A stretch of DNA of 31,152 nt from JARYMI01 sp037444845 (GCA_037444845.1 JBBILQ010000027.1:1-31152); one strand, 5' to 3'; positions 8,140-16,224 are shown, counted from the first letter of the stretch. Program-made: numbers and translations. Notes: generated by a model not told the origin, from the sequence alone.

Positions 8140-8745
8140 ATAAGGAAAGAACTGACCAGGCGCCAGGCCAAGGTCCTCAAGGCCGTCGAGAGCTTTGTCC
8201 TCGAGCGCGGGTTTCCGCCGACCATCCGGGAGCTCGGCCGGCGGCTGGGCATCGCCAACCCCTCGGCCGTCTTCAAGCACGTCCTGAGCCTGGAGAAGAA
8301 GGGCTACCTCCGCCGCGAGGCAGGGGAGCTGCGTTTGGCCGGGTTCCCCTCGCCGCTCGACACCCAGGTCAGGGTGCCCCTGGTCGGTGTCGCGCCTGCC
8401 GGCCGGCCGGAGGAAGTCTTCGAGTCTCTCGGCGAGAGCGTCGAAGTGCCCGAGTGGATGGTCGGCCGCCGCCGCGGGAACGTCTTCTGCATCCGGGTCG
8501 TCGGGAAGAGCATGGTCGACGCCTACATCGACGACGGCGACCGGGTGCTGCTCGAGCGGACGACGACGGCCAGCTCGGGCGAGATGGTCGTCGCCCGTCT
8601 CGACGACGGGTCGGTGACCTTGAAGAGGCTCCGCCGGGAGGACGGCCGGATTCTCCTCGTCCCCGAAAACCCCGAATTTCAACCGATCGAGGTCAAGGAA
8701 CTGCGGGTCGTCGGCCGGGTCATCGGCCTGCTTCGGAAGTACTGA
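8116..8745 (+). CDS. lexA: LexA-type SOS repressor (S24 autoprotease)
   Basis: The 209-residue protein has a winged-helix DNA-binding domain (about 10-75: LTRRQAKVL, FPPTIRELGRRLGI) and a C-terminal S24 peptidase domain. The self-cleavage site is Ala95-Gly96 (GVAPAGRP), the nucleophile is Ser132 (GKSMVDAYIDDGD) and the general base is Lys170 (VTLKRL). It is therefore expected to cleave itself when RecA is activated and to release SOS genes. Downstream in the same direction lie dinB and dnaE2, both typical SOS targets. A GC-rich hairpin with a T-tract separates lexA from dinB, so part of the transcription may stop there. The second ATG at 8128 is an equally possible start. Confidence 0.92.
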   Translation: MVNKMVNKIRKELTRRQAKVLKAVESFVLERGFPPTIRELGRRLGIANPSAVFKHVLSLEKKGYLRREAGELRLAGFPSPLDTQVRVPLVGVAPAGRPEEVFESLGESVEVPEWMVGRRRGNVFCIRVVGKSMVDAYIDDGDRVLLERTTTASSGEMVVARLDDGSVTLKRLRREDGRILLVPENPEFQPIEVKELRVVGRVIGLLRKY

Positions 8746-8779
8746 CAAATACTGAGGACGGTTCTCATGAGGAGACGTG

Positions 8780-8952
8780 TCCCCCCTCCCTTCATCCCCT
8801 CCCACGAGGGGGCGGGGATTTTTTGCTCTCCCGCCGAGGAACGGGGAGAAGACAGCTTTCTCTCTGGGCCTCGGAGGAGCGGGGTTTGGGATCGATCAGA
8901 GTTCCCCTTTTTCCTCTCTCTTGAGGGGAGAGGATAGAGGTGAGGGTGATAG
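8780..8952. repeat. GC-rich hairpin repeat between lexA and dinB
   Basis: This 173-bp stretch is built of pyrimidine-rich then purine-rich blocks such as CCCCTCCC/GGGGCGGGG and CTCTCTTGAGGGGAGAGG. The last part, ending GGATAGAGGTGAGGGTGATA, resembles the core of the 153-bp elements at 13.4 and 19.1 kb. I cannot find the CTATTCAC-type terminal repeats here, so it is a divergent or decayed relative at best. It contains no gene. Confidence 0.5.
8796..8824 (+). terminator. Terminator-like hairpin after lexA
   Basis: CCCCTCCC (8796-8803) can pair with GGGGGCGGGG (8808-8817), with one bulged C and one G-T pair. A run of T (8819-8824) follows directly. It lies 51 bp after the lexA stop and could partly uncouple lexA from dinB-dnaE2. 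Confidence 0.4.
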
Positions 8953-9023
8953 TGGGTAGGGTTTTTAAGATGACGAAAAAGAGACGTGGTTGAGAAAGAA
9001 GGAAGGATAAAAGTGAGGGCAGG

Positions 9024-10247
9024 ATGAAACGGCGGTGCATTGTCCACATCGACATCGACGCCTTTTTTGCGGCCGTCGAGGAGCTCCTCAACCCTGCTCT
9101 CCAGGGCAAGCCGGTCATCGTCGGCGGCCTGTCCCACGAGAGGGGCGTGGCCGCGACCTGTAACTACGAGGCGCGGCGCTACGGCATCCACGCCGGGATG
9201 CCCCTGCGCCAGGCCTACCAGCTCTGTCCGAACGGCCTCTTCCTCCGCGGTAACCACCAGGTCTACCAGGCGTTCTCTGAGAAATTTTTCCGCATTCTCT
9301 ATGACTACACGCCCGACGTCGAGGCGGCCTCGCTCGACGAAGCCTACCTCGAACTGACCCGTTGCCGGCCGCTCTACGCCTCCTTCTCCGAGACCGCCCG
9401 CCGGATCAAGGCACGGGTCGAGAAAGAGCTCGGCCTTAAAGTCTCAGTCGGTGTAGCGACGAACAAGATCCTGGCCAAGCTGGCCACGAAAAAGGCCAAG
9501 CCAGCCGGCTTCTTCGAGGTCGAGCCGGGCCGCGAGGAAGAATTCCTTCGCGACCTGGGCATCGAATGCCTCCCCGGCATCGGCCCCAAAGCCCAGGTCA
9601 TCCTCCGGATGCTCAACATCCACAAGATAGGGGACCTCTGGGGGATGCCGCGCTCGGTGCTGCGCTCGCTCTTCGGACTCGGGGGAGAGGAAGTCTATCT
9701 CCAGTCGCGGGGGATCGACAGCCGGCCTGTCTTCACCCGCATTGTCCCTAAGTCCGTATCGCGCGAGACGACCTTTCTCGAAGACATCTGGGACAGGCGC
9801 CTGCTCCTTGCGCATCTGGCCTATCTCTGCGACCGGCTGACCCTCGGCCTGCGCGAGGAGCATCTCTTTGCCCACATCATCGAAGTCAAGGCCCGCTACT
9901 CCGACTTCAAGACAGAGATCCGGCGCCGCCTTCTCCTCACTCCTCTTCAGGAGATGGCCGCGATTTATCGCGTGGCCGAGGACCTCTTTCTCAAGCTCTT
10001 CTCGACGTCGCGGCTTTCGCTGCGGCTCGTCGGCGTCAAGGCCTCGGACCTGGTGAGGGCGCGGCCTCTATCGCTTTTCGAGCCTTACTCCGACCGCGAG
10101 GAGCGGCTCGGCGCCGCTGTCGACCGGGTGCGGGAGAAATACGGGTTCGGGTCGCTCCTGACCGTGCGGGAGAGGATGCTCGACGCCATCTACGAGTTCG
10201 AGCAGAGGCGCGGGTTTGTCCTCAAGACAGCATCGCTGACGAGGTGA
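9024..10247 (+). CDS. dinB: DNA polymerase IV (Y-family, DinB)
   Basis: This 407-residue Y-family polymerase has all its catalytic residues: HIDIDAFFAAVEE (Asp10, Asp12, steric-gate Phe15) and SLDEAYLE (Asp105, Glu106). The palm/finger region CNYEARRYGIHAGMP, the HhH thumb (CLPGIGPKA) and a little-finger domain follow. Intact acidic residues separate it from ImuB, which is a catalytically dead Y-family subunit. The start is supported by AGGGCAGG just upstream. Its TGA is followed 6 bp later by the dnaE2 ATG, so the two are cotranscribed and coupled. It probably does error-prone lesion bypass as part of the SOS response under the upstream LexA. No clear clamp-binding peptide is visible at the C-terminus. 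Confidence 0.93.
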   Translation: MKRRCIVHIDIDAFFAAVEELLNPALQGKPVIVGGLSHERGVAATCNYEARRYGIHAGMPLRQAYQLCPNGLFLRGNHQVYQAFSEKFFRILYDYTPDVEAASLDEAYLELTRCRPLYASFSETARRIKARVEKELGLKVSVGVATNKILAKLATKKAKPAGFFEVEPGREEEFLRDLGIECLPGIGPKAQVILRMLNIHKIGDLWGMPRSVLRSLFGLGGEEVYLQSRGIDSRPVFTRIVPKSVSRETTFLEDIWDRRLLLAHLAYLCDRLTLGLREEHLFAHIIEVKARYSDFKTEIRRRLLLTPLQEMAAIYRVAEDLFLKLFSTSRLSLRLVGVKASDLVRARPLSLFEPYSDREERLGAAVDRVREKYGFGSLLTVRERMLDAIYEFEQRRGFVLKTASLTR

Positions 10248-10253
10248 TTGGCC

Positions 10254-13200
10254 ATGTTTGTCCCCTTGCGTTTGCATTCAGTTTACAGCCGCGGGAAGGG
10301 GAGTGCCACGCTCGAGGAGGCTGCGGGGTGGGTATCGCGGAAGGGGGTTCCAGCCGCCGCTCTCGCCGACATCGAGAACCTCTACGGCTGGGCCAGGTGG
10401 AAGAGGGCGGCCGAGGCGCGAGGCGTCCGGCCCCTTTTTGGCTGCGAGATGGAGATCGCCGGACGGCAGTTTGTGTTCCTCGTTAAGAACCAGGAAGGCT
10501 ACTGGAACCTGATGGAGATCTTCAATCAGAAGGGAAGACGGTCACAAGAAGAGGGGAGGACAGGAGAAGGAGAGATCGACTCAGCAGGGGAGGGAAGCAC
10601 AGCTTTGATAGGCCAGGAAGAAGAGCGGGGGAGAAGGCCGGGAGGCGGAAAAGGCGCAACGGCGAAAACATCCCCGAAGCTGGCCAACGGCGAGGGAAGA
10701 GAGAAACCGGCTTGGGAGAAAGAAGAAGGGGAAGAAGTGGCTCGGTTGGCGACTAAGGGCTTGATCGTAATCTACATCCCCAAGGTTGAGGACATCGGCC
10801 TCCCCGGAATTTTCCGAACGTGCCTCGACCCCGGACGTAACACTGAGCCAGGCGCGCTCAGTCCCGCCTCAGCTGGCAGCATCGGGACAGGCAACAGTCC
10901 TGGGGTCGAATTCCTCCTTGGGGGAGATTTTTATTTGGGCAGCGATTTTTCAAACTTTAAGAAAGCGGGGGAGTGGGCTCGAGCCTATAACCTTCCTGTC
11001 GTCTGGGCCAATCCCCTCAAGTTCGTCACGAGCCTGGAGCGGCTAATCCTCCTCCACGCCATCGTCAAAAAAATTCCCTTTCCGCCAGAGAGGCAGAGGT
11101 TAGCCGATAAAACCAGACTTTTCGGCCCGGACCAGGAAGCCTTAGCTCTCAAAAAATTTGGCCCGGCTGCCAAGGAGGCTTTTGAGCGCACGTTCGAGGT
11201 GGCTGAGAAATGCCGTTTCACCTTCGAGGAGATCGTGCCGCCGCTCCCCTCCGACCTCTTTCCAACGACATTGCGGGAGCTCGTCCTCTGGCGGCTCCGC
11301 GAAGCCAGGAACCTGAGCTGGCGCGAGAGGCAGCGGGCGCGCCGCGAGCTTGAGGTCATCGAGAAGTCCGGGTTCGCGCCTTACTTCCTCATCGTCCACG
11401 ACGTCGTCGAATTCGCCCGGCGCAACCGCATCCTCCATAACCTCAAGGGCTCAGGCGCTTCCTCCTTCCTGGCCTATCTCCTCGGCATCTCCCACGTCAA
11501 CCCGGTCGAGTTCGACCTCTACTTCGAGCGTTTCCTCAACAGCGGCCGGAACGACCCGCCAGATATCGACCTCGATTTCGACTCCCGCAAGCGCGACGAA
11601 GTCCTCGCCTACGTCCTGAAAAAATACGGACAGGGGGAAAAGACCGGCGGGGCGTTCGTCTGCAGCCTGAAGAACTACCGCGCCCGCTCCGCCCTCTACG
11701 AGACAGCCCGGGCCTTTGGCATTCCGCCTGAGGAAGCACGCTCGCTCACGAAACGGATTCCTTTTTTCGCCGATCCCGATTTTTTGCGGCGGGACAGGCC
11801 GGCGGCTGGCCAGCTCGACATCTGGAAGATGGCGGCGGAGCTCAGCGGTGTCTACGCTGAGATCTCGCTCCACGTCGGCGGCGTCATTCTCACACCAGCG
11901 CCGGCCAGCCGGTACCTGCCGCTCGAGCAATCGGCCAAGGGATTCGTCATGAGCCACTTCGACCGGGATGCGGTCGAGGACCTGAAGCTCATCAAGCTCG
12001 ATTTGCTTTCGGTGCGGGGGCTGGCCGCCATCTCAGAAACTAAGGAGAGGCTCAACCTCCGGCACATCCCGCCCGCTGACACCAGGACGTACAAGCTCCT
12101 TCAGACTGCTCAAACCATCGGCTGCTTCCAGGTGGAGAGCCCGGCCATGATGAACCTCCTCCGCCGGATGAAGCCGGAGACAATCTACGATTTGACTCAG
12201 GCTCTGGCCCTCATCCGGCCCGGGCCGACCGAAAGCGGGATGAAAGAAGCGCTCCTCCGGGCGCGGGAGAAGCGGCAGGCTTTCCGCGATCCTCTCCTCG
12301 AGAAAATCCTCCCTGAGACAGGGGGGTTGCTTCTTTACGAGGAACAGGTCATGCAGGTGGCTGAGCGGGTGGCCGGGATGCCGGCCGAGGAGGGCGACTT
12401 GCTACGCCGAGCGCTCAAGAAAAAGAACAGCGTGCGGGTAGCGCTTAAAGAGAAATTTTTCAGTGAAGCGCGCGAGCGGGGTTACACGGCGGCCGAGGCC
12501 GAGAAGCTCTGGGCGACCATGGAGAAGTTCTCCTCCTACTCTTTCAACAAGGCTCACAGCGCCTCCTACGCGGCCATGGCCTACCAGGCTGTCTACCTCA
12601 AAGCCCACCACGCCGTGCCCTATCTTGCGGCCGTACTCAACGCCGGCGGCGGGTACTACGCCCTCCCTGAGTACATCGAGGAGGCCAAGCGCCGCGGCAT
12701 CCACGTCTTGGGCCCGGACATCAACCGGAGCGGCTTCGAGTTCGAGGTAGAGGGGCCGAACATCCGCGTGGGCCTCGCTTCAATCAAGGGGCTAGCCGTG
12801 AAGACGATCGAGAAAATTATCGAGGAGTGCAAGAGCGGCGAGTTCGCTTCGGTCGAGGATTTTTTGAGCCGCGTCCATCTTGGGAAAGCGGAGCTCCTTT
12901 CCCTCATCAAGGCCGGCGTGTTCGATTCCCTTGAGCCGCGCCGGACCTGCCAGATCCTCCGCCATTTCCAAGGGCTCGGGGACATGGAGGAGGTTGCTGA
13001 CATGAACCAGCTGGAGAAGGCCAAGATGCTCGTCGATTCGCTCGGGTTCAGCCCGGGGCCGGATTCCCTCGAGCTTTACGAGGGGAAGAGGCCGGAGCTC
13101 CGGGTGAAGGACCTGGGGAAGTACACAGGTCGCCAGGTGGAGCTGGTGGTGCGGGTGGTGGACGCGCGGCTCAAGGAGACAAACAACGGCCGCAAGTACT

Positions 13201-13361
13201 TCTATCTTTTTGAGGACGAGACAGGACTGCTCGAAGGCGTGGGCGAGAAGCGCTGTCTGAGCTTCGGCTCGCCGCCCCTCTGCTGCCTGCGGGGGGAGGT
13301 CCGCCGCGACGGCGCCGGCACGGTCAAAATCCACCACTGTTCGTTCTTAAAAACGTTTTAG
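10254..13361 (+). CDS. dnaE2: DnaE2-type DNA polymerase III alpha subunit (error-prone)
   Basis: The 1035-residue C-family polymerase is placed by the catalytic aspartates of PPDIDLDFDS (Asp437, Asp439) and LIKLDLLSVRGL (Asp583), the IGCFQVES and GLLLYEEQVMQVAE blocks, SFNKAHSASYA, and a C-terminal OB-fold (about 945-1035). It is shorter than replicative DnaE (about 1160). The PHP domain is degenerate: the usual histidine-rich metal motifs read LRLHSVYS and ALADIENLYG. It is also interrupted by a low-complexity Glu/Gly/Lys/Arg-rich insert at about 93-168. The usual GRGSA loop reads LKGSGAS. ATG 10254 is preferred to TTG 10248 because GAGGTGA lies 6 bases upstream; that site overlaps the dinB stop. 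Context with lexA and dinB points to mutagenic repair rather than replication. Confidence 0.9.
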   Translation: MFVPLRLHSVYSRGKGSATLEEAAGWVSRKGVPAAALADIENLYGWARWKRAAEARGVRPLFGCEMEIAGRQFVFLVKNQEGYWNLMEIFNQKGRRSQEEGRTGEGEIDSAGEGSTALIGQEEERGRRPGGGKGATAKTSPKLANGEGREKPAWEKEEGEEVARLATKGLIVIYIPKVEDIGLPGIFRTCLDPGRNTEPGALSPASAGSIGTGNSPGVEFLLGGDFYLGSDFSNFKKAGEWARAYNLPVVWANPLKFVTSLERLILLHAIVKKIPFPPERQRLADKTRLFGPDQEALALKKFGPAAKEAFERTFEVAEKCRFTFEEIVPPLPSDLFPTTLRELVLWRLREARNLSWRERQRARRELEVIEKSGFAPYFLIVHDVVEFARRNRILHNLKGSGASSFLAYLLGISHVNPVEFDLYFERFLNSGRNDPPDIDLDFDSRKRDEVLAYVLKKYGQGEKTGGAFVCSLKNYRARSALYETARAFGIPPEEARSLTKRIPFFADPDFLRRDRPAAGQLDIWKMAAELSGVYAEISLHVGGVILTPAPASRYLPLEQSAKGFVMSHFDRDAVEDLKLIKLDLLSVRGLAAISETKERLNLRHIPPADTRTYKLLQTAQTIGCFQVESPAMMNLLRRMKPETIYDLTQALALIRPGPTESGMKEALLRAREKRQAFRDPLLEKILPETGGLLLYEEQVMQVAERVAGMPAEEGDLLRRALKKKNSVRVALKEKFFSEARERGYTAAEAEKLWATMEKFSSYSFNKAHSASYAAMAYQAVYLKAHHAVPYLAAVLNAGGGYYALPEYIEEAKRRGIHVLGPDINRSGFEFEVEGPNIRVGLASIKGLAVKTIEKIIEECKSGEFASVEDFLSRVHLGKAELLSLIKAGVFDSLEPRRTCQILRHFQGLGDMEEVADMNQLEKAKMLVDSLGFSPGPDSLELYEGKRPELRVKDLGKYTGRQVELVVRVVDARLKETNNGRKYFYLFEDETGLLEGVGEKRCLSFGSPPLCCLRGEVRRDGAGTVKIHHCSFLKTF

Positions 13362-13514
13362 AGAATGAGGCATAAATGGCTAAAAAAGGACATCCCTCTC
13401 CCTTAAGGGGAGAGGGTCGGGGTGAGGGGGATCATTCAAAGATTCCCCCTCCCCTCTATCTCCTCCCCCCAGGGGAGGGGCCTGCTTTCTGGCATAATTT
13501 GTGAATAGGTCAGG
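13362..13514 (-). repeat. 153-bp inverted-repeat element, reverse orientation
   Basis: This is a reverse-oriented copy of the element at 19110-19263. Its core from the 13394 hairpin to about 13475 is nearly identical to the reverse complement of that copy. The end at 13514 reads AATTTGTGAATAGGTCAGG, matching the other copy's left terminus. The other end, next to the dnaE2 stop codon, is more diverged. The flanks are TTAG (13358-13361, including the dnaE2 stop) and CTAG (13515-13518). It holds no reading frame and looks like a non-autonomous element. Confidence 0.75.
13382..13416 (-). terminator. Terminator-like hairpin inside the repeat element
   Basis: CCCTCTCCC (13394-13402) pairs perfectly with GGGAGAGGG (13408-13416). 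On the minus strand the stem is followed after a few bases by a run of six T (complement of 13382-13387). No minus-strand gene leads into it, so it is probably part of the element rather than a local gene's terminator. Confidence 0.45.
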
Positions 13515-13566
13515 CTAGGCAAGTTTTGGCACGAAATATGCACAAAATAATTTGCGGAGAACGACG

Positions 13567-13791
13567 ATGGATGATTATCGATTTTCCGTAATGGTCGGAA
13601 AGAATGGCAACGGCTGGGTGGCGGTCTGCCCGGAGTTTGAGGACTGTGAAGCTCACGGTAAAAGCTACGAAGAGGCCCTGGCGAATATTCGGGAGACCAT
13701 CCAGGTTCGTCTTGAGGATAGCTTCGCGGACAATGAGGACATCCCCCAGGCGGACGCCGCCAATTTCACGATGCTCCGCTTGACCCTGTAG
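13567..13791 (+). CDS. HicB-like protein, orphan
   Basis: The 74-residue protein has the HicB partial RNase-H-like fold: YRFSVMVGKNGNGWVAVCPEFEDCEAHGKSYEEALANI followed by a helix. It lacks a separate C-terminal DNA-binding domain, as many small HicB proteins do. No HicA gene follows; the next 490 bp hold only a nucleotidyltransferase remnant. It may be an antitoxin left behind after loss of its toxin, or a free regulator. ATG 13567 is chosen for the GGAGA about 7 bases upstream and the good fold start. The gene lies 50 bp after the repeat element. Confidence 0.75.
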   Translation: MDDYRFSVMVGKNGNGWVAVCPEFEDCEAHGKSYEEALANIRETIQVRLEDSFADNEDIPQADAANFTMLRLTL

Positions 13792-13867
13792 CGTAACTTG
13801 GCCGGTACGGCAATATCCTTTTTTGCGCATCCTTTCTCTGAGGTTTGCACGTTTCTGAAAGGGATAA

Positions 13868-14131
13868 GCAGCGAAAAGTTCGGTTGCAGAGAGAATTATC
13901 CCTTTTGGCAGCGCTTGCCGTGGTGAGGACGCCGCTTCAAGCGAGATAGATCTATTCATCCTTTCCAAGGATCCTGAGAATATTAGAGAGTTCTTGGCGT
14001 CATTTAGAACGGATAGAAAAATACAGCCAATTATCCTGACTCCCGCGGAATGGCCTGATTTCAGGGAAAGAGAAAGGGTGTTTTCCGACGAGATTGAAAA
14101 GGGAATTGTCTTTTGGGAAGAGAAAGATTAA
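13868..14131 (+). pseudogene. MNT-type nucleotidyltransferase remnant
   Basis: A frame open from 13868 to TAA 14129-14131 encodes ERIIPFGSACRGEDAASSEIDLFIL, the nucleotidyltransferase GS-x10-acidic motif, and a conserved-looking tail with LTPAEWPDF and EIEKGIVFWEE. There is no ATG, GTG or TTG start in this frame before the motif, and a TAA (13865) closes it upstream. The gene has therefore lost its 5' part or suffered a frameshift. The first acidic residue of the usual SDID is Glu (SEID). Such proteins are the transferase half of MNT-HEPN toxin-antitoxin pairs. The stretch 13792-13867 upstream holds nothing else I recognise. Confidence 0.6.
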
Positions 14132-14282
14132 ATCTAAGCTCTTGGATACAGCGGGTCAATTTCTCGATCAAACGAGAAATGTCGTTGATAAAGAAAATAT
14201 CGCACTGATGCTCCGCAAATTTCTATTTGTAAATCGATTCTGAATTCGCCATAATAATAAACAAGGCGGAGGCCAAAAGAAG

Positions 14283-14489
14283 ATGAAATTTTTTGTGACC
14301 ATTTTTCAGGACGAGGACGGGATGTATATTGCTGAATGTCCTTCAATCCCAGGCTGCGTCAGCCAGGGGAAGACAATGCGAGAAGCAGAGAGAAACATTC
14401 AAAAAGCCATCAAGGAGTGCTTGCAGGTCCGCGCTGCAAAAGGGATGCCATTAACGGTGACGATCAAACAGGTTGAAGTCCGCGTCTAA
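14283..14489 (+). CDS. hicB: HicB family antitoxin
   Basis: The 68-residue protein has the HicB signature: KFFVTIFQDEDGMYIAECP, then SIPGCVSQGKTMREAERNIQKAI. It should neutralise the HicA toxin encoded 16 bp downstream. GGAGG at 14268-14272 serves as ribosome-binding site. The order hicB-hicA is the reverse of the classical hicAB order but is common in this family. No obvious operator palindrome was found upstream. Confidence 0.85.
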   Translation: MKFFVTIFQDEDGMYIAECPSIPGCVSQGKTMREAERNIQKAIKECLQVRAAKGMPLTVTIKQVEVRV

Positions 14490-14505
14490 GCTCCGGTCCT
14501 AATAA

Positions 14506-14733
14506 ATGGCCGAGATCCCACTCCTGAAGCCCCGTGAAGTTATAAAAGCCTTTAAAAAATTGGGATGGGATGTTGCCCGGCGAAGGGGAAGTCATATCAT
14601 CATGACGAGGGAAGGGCACATAGCGACTCTTTCAGTGCCCAACCATCCAGAAGTGGCGAGAGGAACATTGCGGGCTCTTCTTGCCCGAGCCGGCTTGACG
14701 ATTGAAGAGTTCCTGGCTGCCTTGGGTAGATGA
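14506..14733 (+). CDS. hicA: HicA family mRNA interferase toxin
   Basis: This 75-residue protein is a typical HicA: a double-stranded-RNA-binding-like fold with LKPREVIKAFKKLGWDVARRRGSHIIM, where His30 is the catalytic histidine, and the C-terminal VARGTLRALLARAGLTIEEF. It would cleave mRNA and arrest growth when HicB is depleted. An in-frame stop just before the ATG fixes the start. No strong ribosome-binding site is seen, so translation may depend on coupling to hicB. It converges on the minus-strand hydrolase gene. Confidence 0.88.
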   Translation: MAEIPLLKPREVIKAFKKLGWDVARRRGSHIIMTREGHIATLSVPNHPEVARGTLRALLARAGLTIEEFLAALGR

Positions 14734-14748
14734 ATCTCGCGCCAGTTG

Positions 14749-16224
14749 TTATTTCACCGGGCCCAGATAGCGATCGAGGAAATCAAGGGTGTCTTTGATC
14801 CAGACATTAGTCGTCAGCAAATAATGACTCGACGCATAGGACTTCAGGAACTTATCTTTTTCTGGAGCCCCAAAAAGACGAAATGCAACCTTGGCGTTTG
14901 GTTCAAGGGGAAAAATTTCGTCATAAACTCCATTCATCATGATAATGGGCAGTCTTATGCGTGGGGCGAAGTTAACCGGATTCGATTCGGGAAGAATATC
15001 CGGGTAATCATGAAATCCTCCGCACAAGAAGACCGCTGCTTTCAGACGCTTTTCGAGGGCCGTTATTATAAAGCCTGGCTCGCTTGCTCCCCAGCTCAAG
15101 CCAAAGTAGGCGCATTTATCGTTATCGAATTCAGGCCGCGTTTCAAGATAATCTATGGTCCTGGCAAACTCCTTAAAATATTTGACATACGCATCCCTGC
15201 GAGACGTCGGTGTCTTCTTCGCGGACGCGGCTGGTTCCTTTCGCTCAAGAGTCCCGATGTAAACGGGAAAGACAAAAGCACGCCCCTCTTTTATAAAAAC
15301 ATCGTACCTCTTAATAGAGTAATCGTGGATTGAATTGATCCGTCCCGCGGCTCCTCCCGGGAAATAGATGATCGTTTGAAACGGCGGTTGAATGCCTTTG
15401 GGCAAGAAGACATAGGAGATCATGCGCTCGTTTCCGTAGCCGGCATCGTAGGTCACCTTCTCCATACTCCAATATCGCGGCGACTCATCCCTGAATTCAA
15501 TCGCCGGATCAAGGTCTCTTTTGTCGTAATAATAATGACTCTTTAGGATTTCAAAAACATCATCAGAACATGGTTTTTCCTTGGCGAAATTTCTTTGCCT
15601 CACTATTGGGATGGGGTTGAACGCTGCCTGGAGAATCCCACCGGATAGAGCCTTCATGCATCTAAACCCCAGATTGCCTTCCCTCATCATGGGAGGGAGC
15701 AATTCCCTATCGGTGAACATGTATTGAGGTTCGTTCCATCCGCCGCCCAAGTTATATCGTCTTTTTTCGCATTCGTTCCAAACCCATTCTTTTATGTTGC
15801 CGGCCATATCATAGGTTCCATAAGGGCTCATTCCTTGATAAGCTGCGACCGGAGCAAGGTTCTTCTCCTCGAAGTTGCTCAGCGGCACAATGAAGGGCAT
15901 ATTCAAAATTCCAGCGGCAGATCTCCAGTGATAAAGTGTGGGAAGACTTTTGCCTGCGAACTCGGCATAGGCTGCCGCCTCATACCAGCTTATCCCCGCG
16001 ACAGGGTAATCGTCCTGGCCTTCTGGGTAATCTCCAAAAGCCCAGGTGGAAGGGCCCGGTCTTCCGGTCGAATCAATAAATTCCTTTATGGCTTCTTCCC
16101 AGGAAAGAGTGAGACTGTCCTTGTAAAATGGATGTTTCCAAAACTCTTTCCTCTGATAGCCCCCTCTGTCCACGAACTCTTTGAAATTTTTATTGGTGAC
16201 TTCGAATTTATCTAACCGGATCAC
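14749..16224 (-). CDS. FGE-sulfatase-like domain plus alpha/beta hydrolase (likely broken 3' part of kinase gene)
   Basis: The 491-residue frame joins a formylglycine-generating-enzyme-like (SUMF1/PvdO) domain (about 1-195) to an alpha/beta hydrolase (about 230-491). The first domain has LDKFEVTNKNFKEFVD, YPVAGISWYEAAAYAEFAGKSLP, YDMAGNIKEWVWN and LGFRCMK. The hydrolase has GLSWG (Ser377), Asp435 and His467. The frame begins inside the FGE domain, without its usual N-terminal part and without a signal or membrane segment. It overlaps the end of the upstream kinase gene by 17 bases in another frame. I recall proteins with kinase, PEGA, FGE and hydrolase in one chain, so this is most likely the 3' piece of such a gene, separated by a deletion and frameshift near 16208-16224. 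The GTG at 16224 may still allow expression. Confidence 0.75.
   Translation of the reverse strand: MIRLDKFEVTNKNFKEFVDRGGYQRKEFWKHPFYKDSLTLSWEEAIKEFIDSTGRPGPSTWAFGDYPEGQDDYPVAGISWYEAAAYAEFAGKSLPTLYHWRSAAGILNMPFIVPLSNFEEKNLAPVAAYQGMSPYGTYDMAGNIKEWVWNECEKRRYNLGGGWNEPQYMFTDRELLPPMMREGNLGFRCMKALSGGILQAAFNPIPIVRQRNFAKEKPCSDDVFEILKSHYYYDKRDLDPAIEFRDESPRYWSMEKVTYDAGYGNERMISYVFLPKGIQPPFQTIIYFPGGAAGRINSIHDYSIKRYDVFIKEGRAFVFPVYIGTLERKEPAASAKKTPTSRRDAYVKYFKEFARTIDYLETRPEFDNDKCAYFGLSWGASEPGFIITALEKRLKAAVFLCGGFHDYPDILPESNPVNFAPRIRLPIIMMNGVYDEIFPLEPNAKVAFRLFGAPEKDKFLKSYASSHYLLTTNVWIKDTLDFLDRYLGPVK

Noticed and set aside
8110..8805. 231-codon minus-strand frame opposite lexA
   Set aside because: Composition shadow of lexA; LexA cleavage and catalytic residues are on the plus strand.
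9024..10247. ImuB rather than DinB
   Set aside because: Catalytic Asp10, Asp105 and Glu106 are intact, whereas ImuB lacks them.
10530..10750. Frameshift or foreign insertion in dnaE2
   Set aside because: The frame stays open through the low-complexity stretch and the family sequence resumes in the same frame, so it is an in-frame insert.
14136..14243. Possible HEPN remnant after the nucleotidyltransferase remnant
   Set aside because: The position fits an MNT-HEPN pair, but the 35 residues have no decisive motif.
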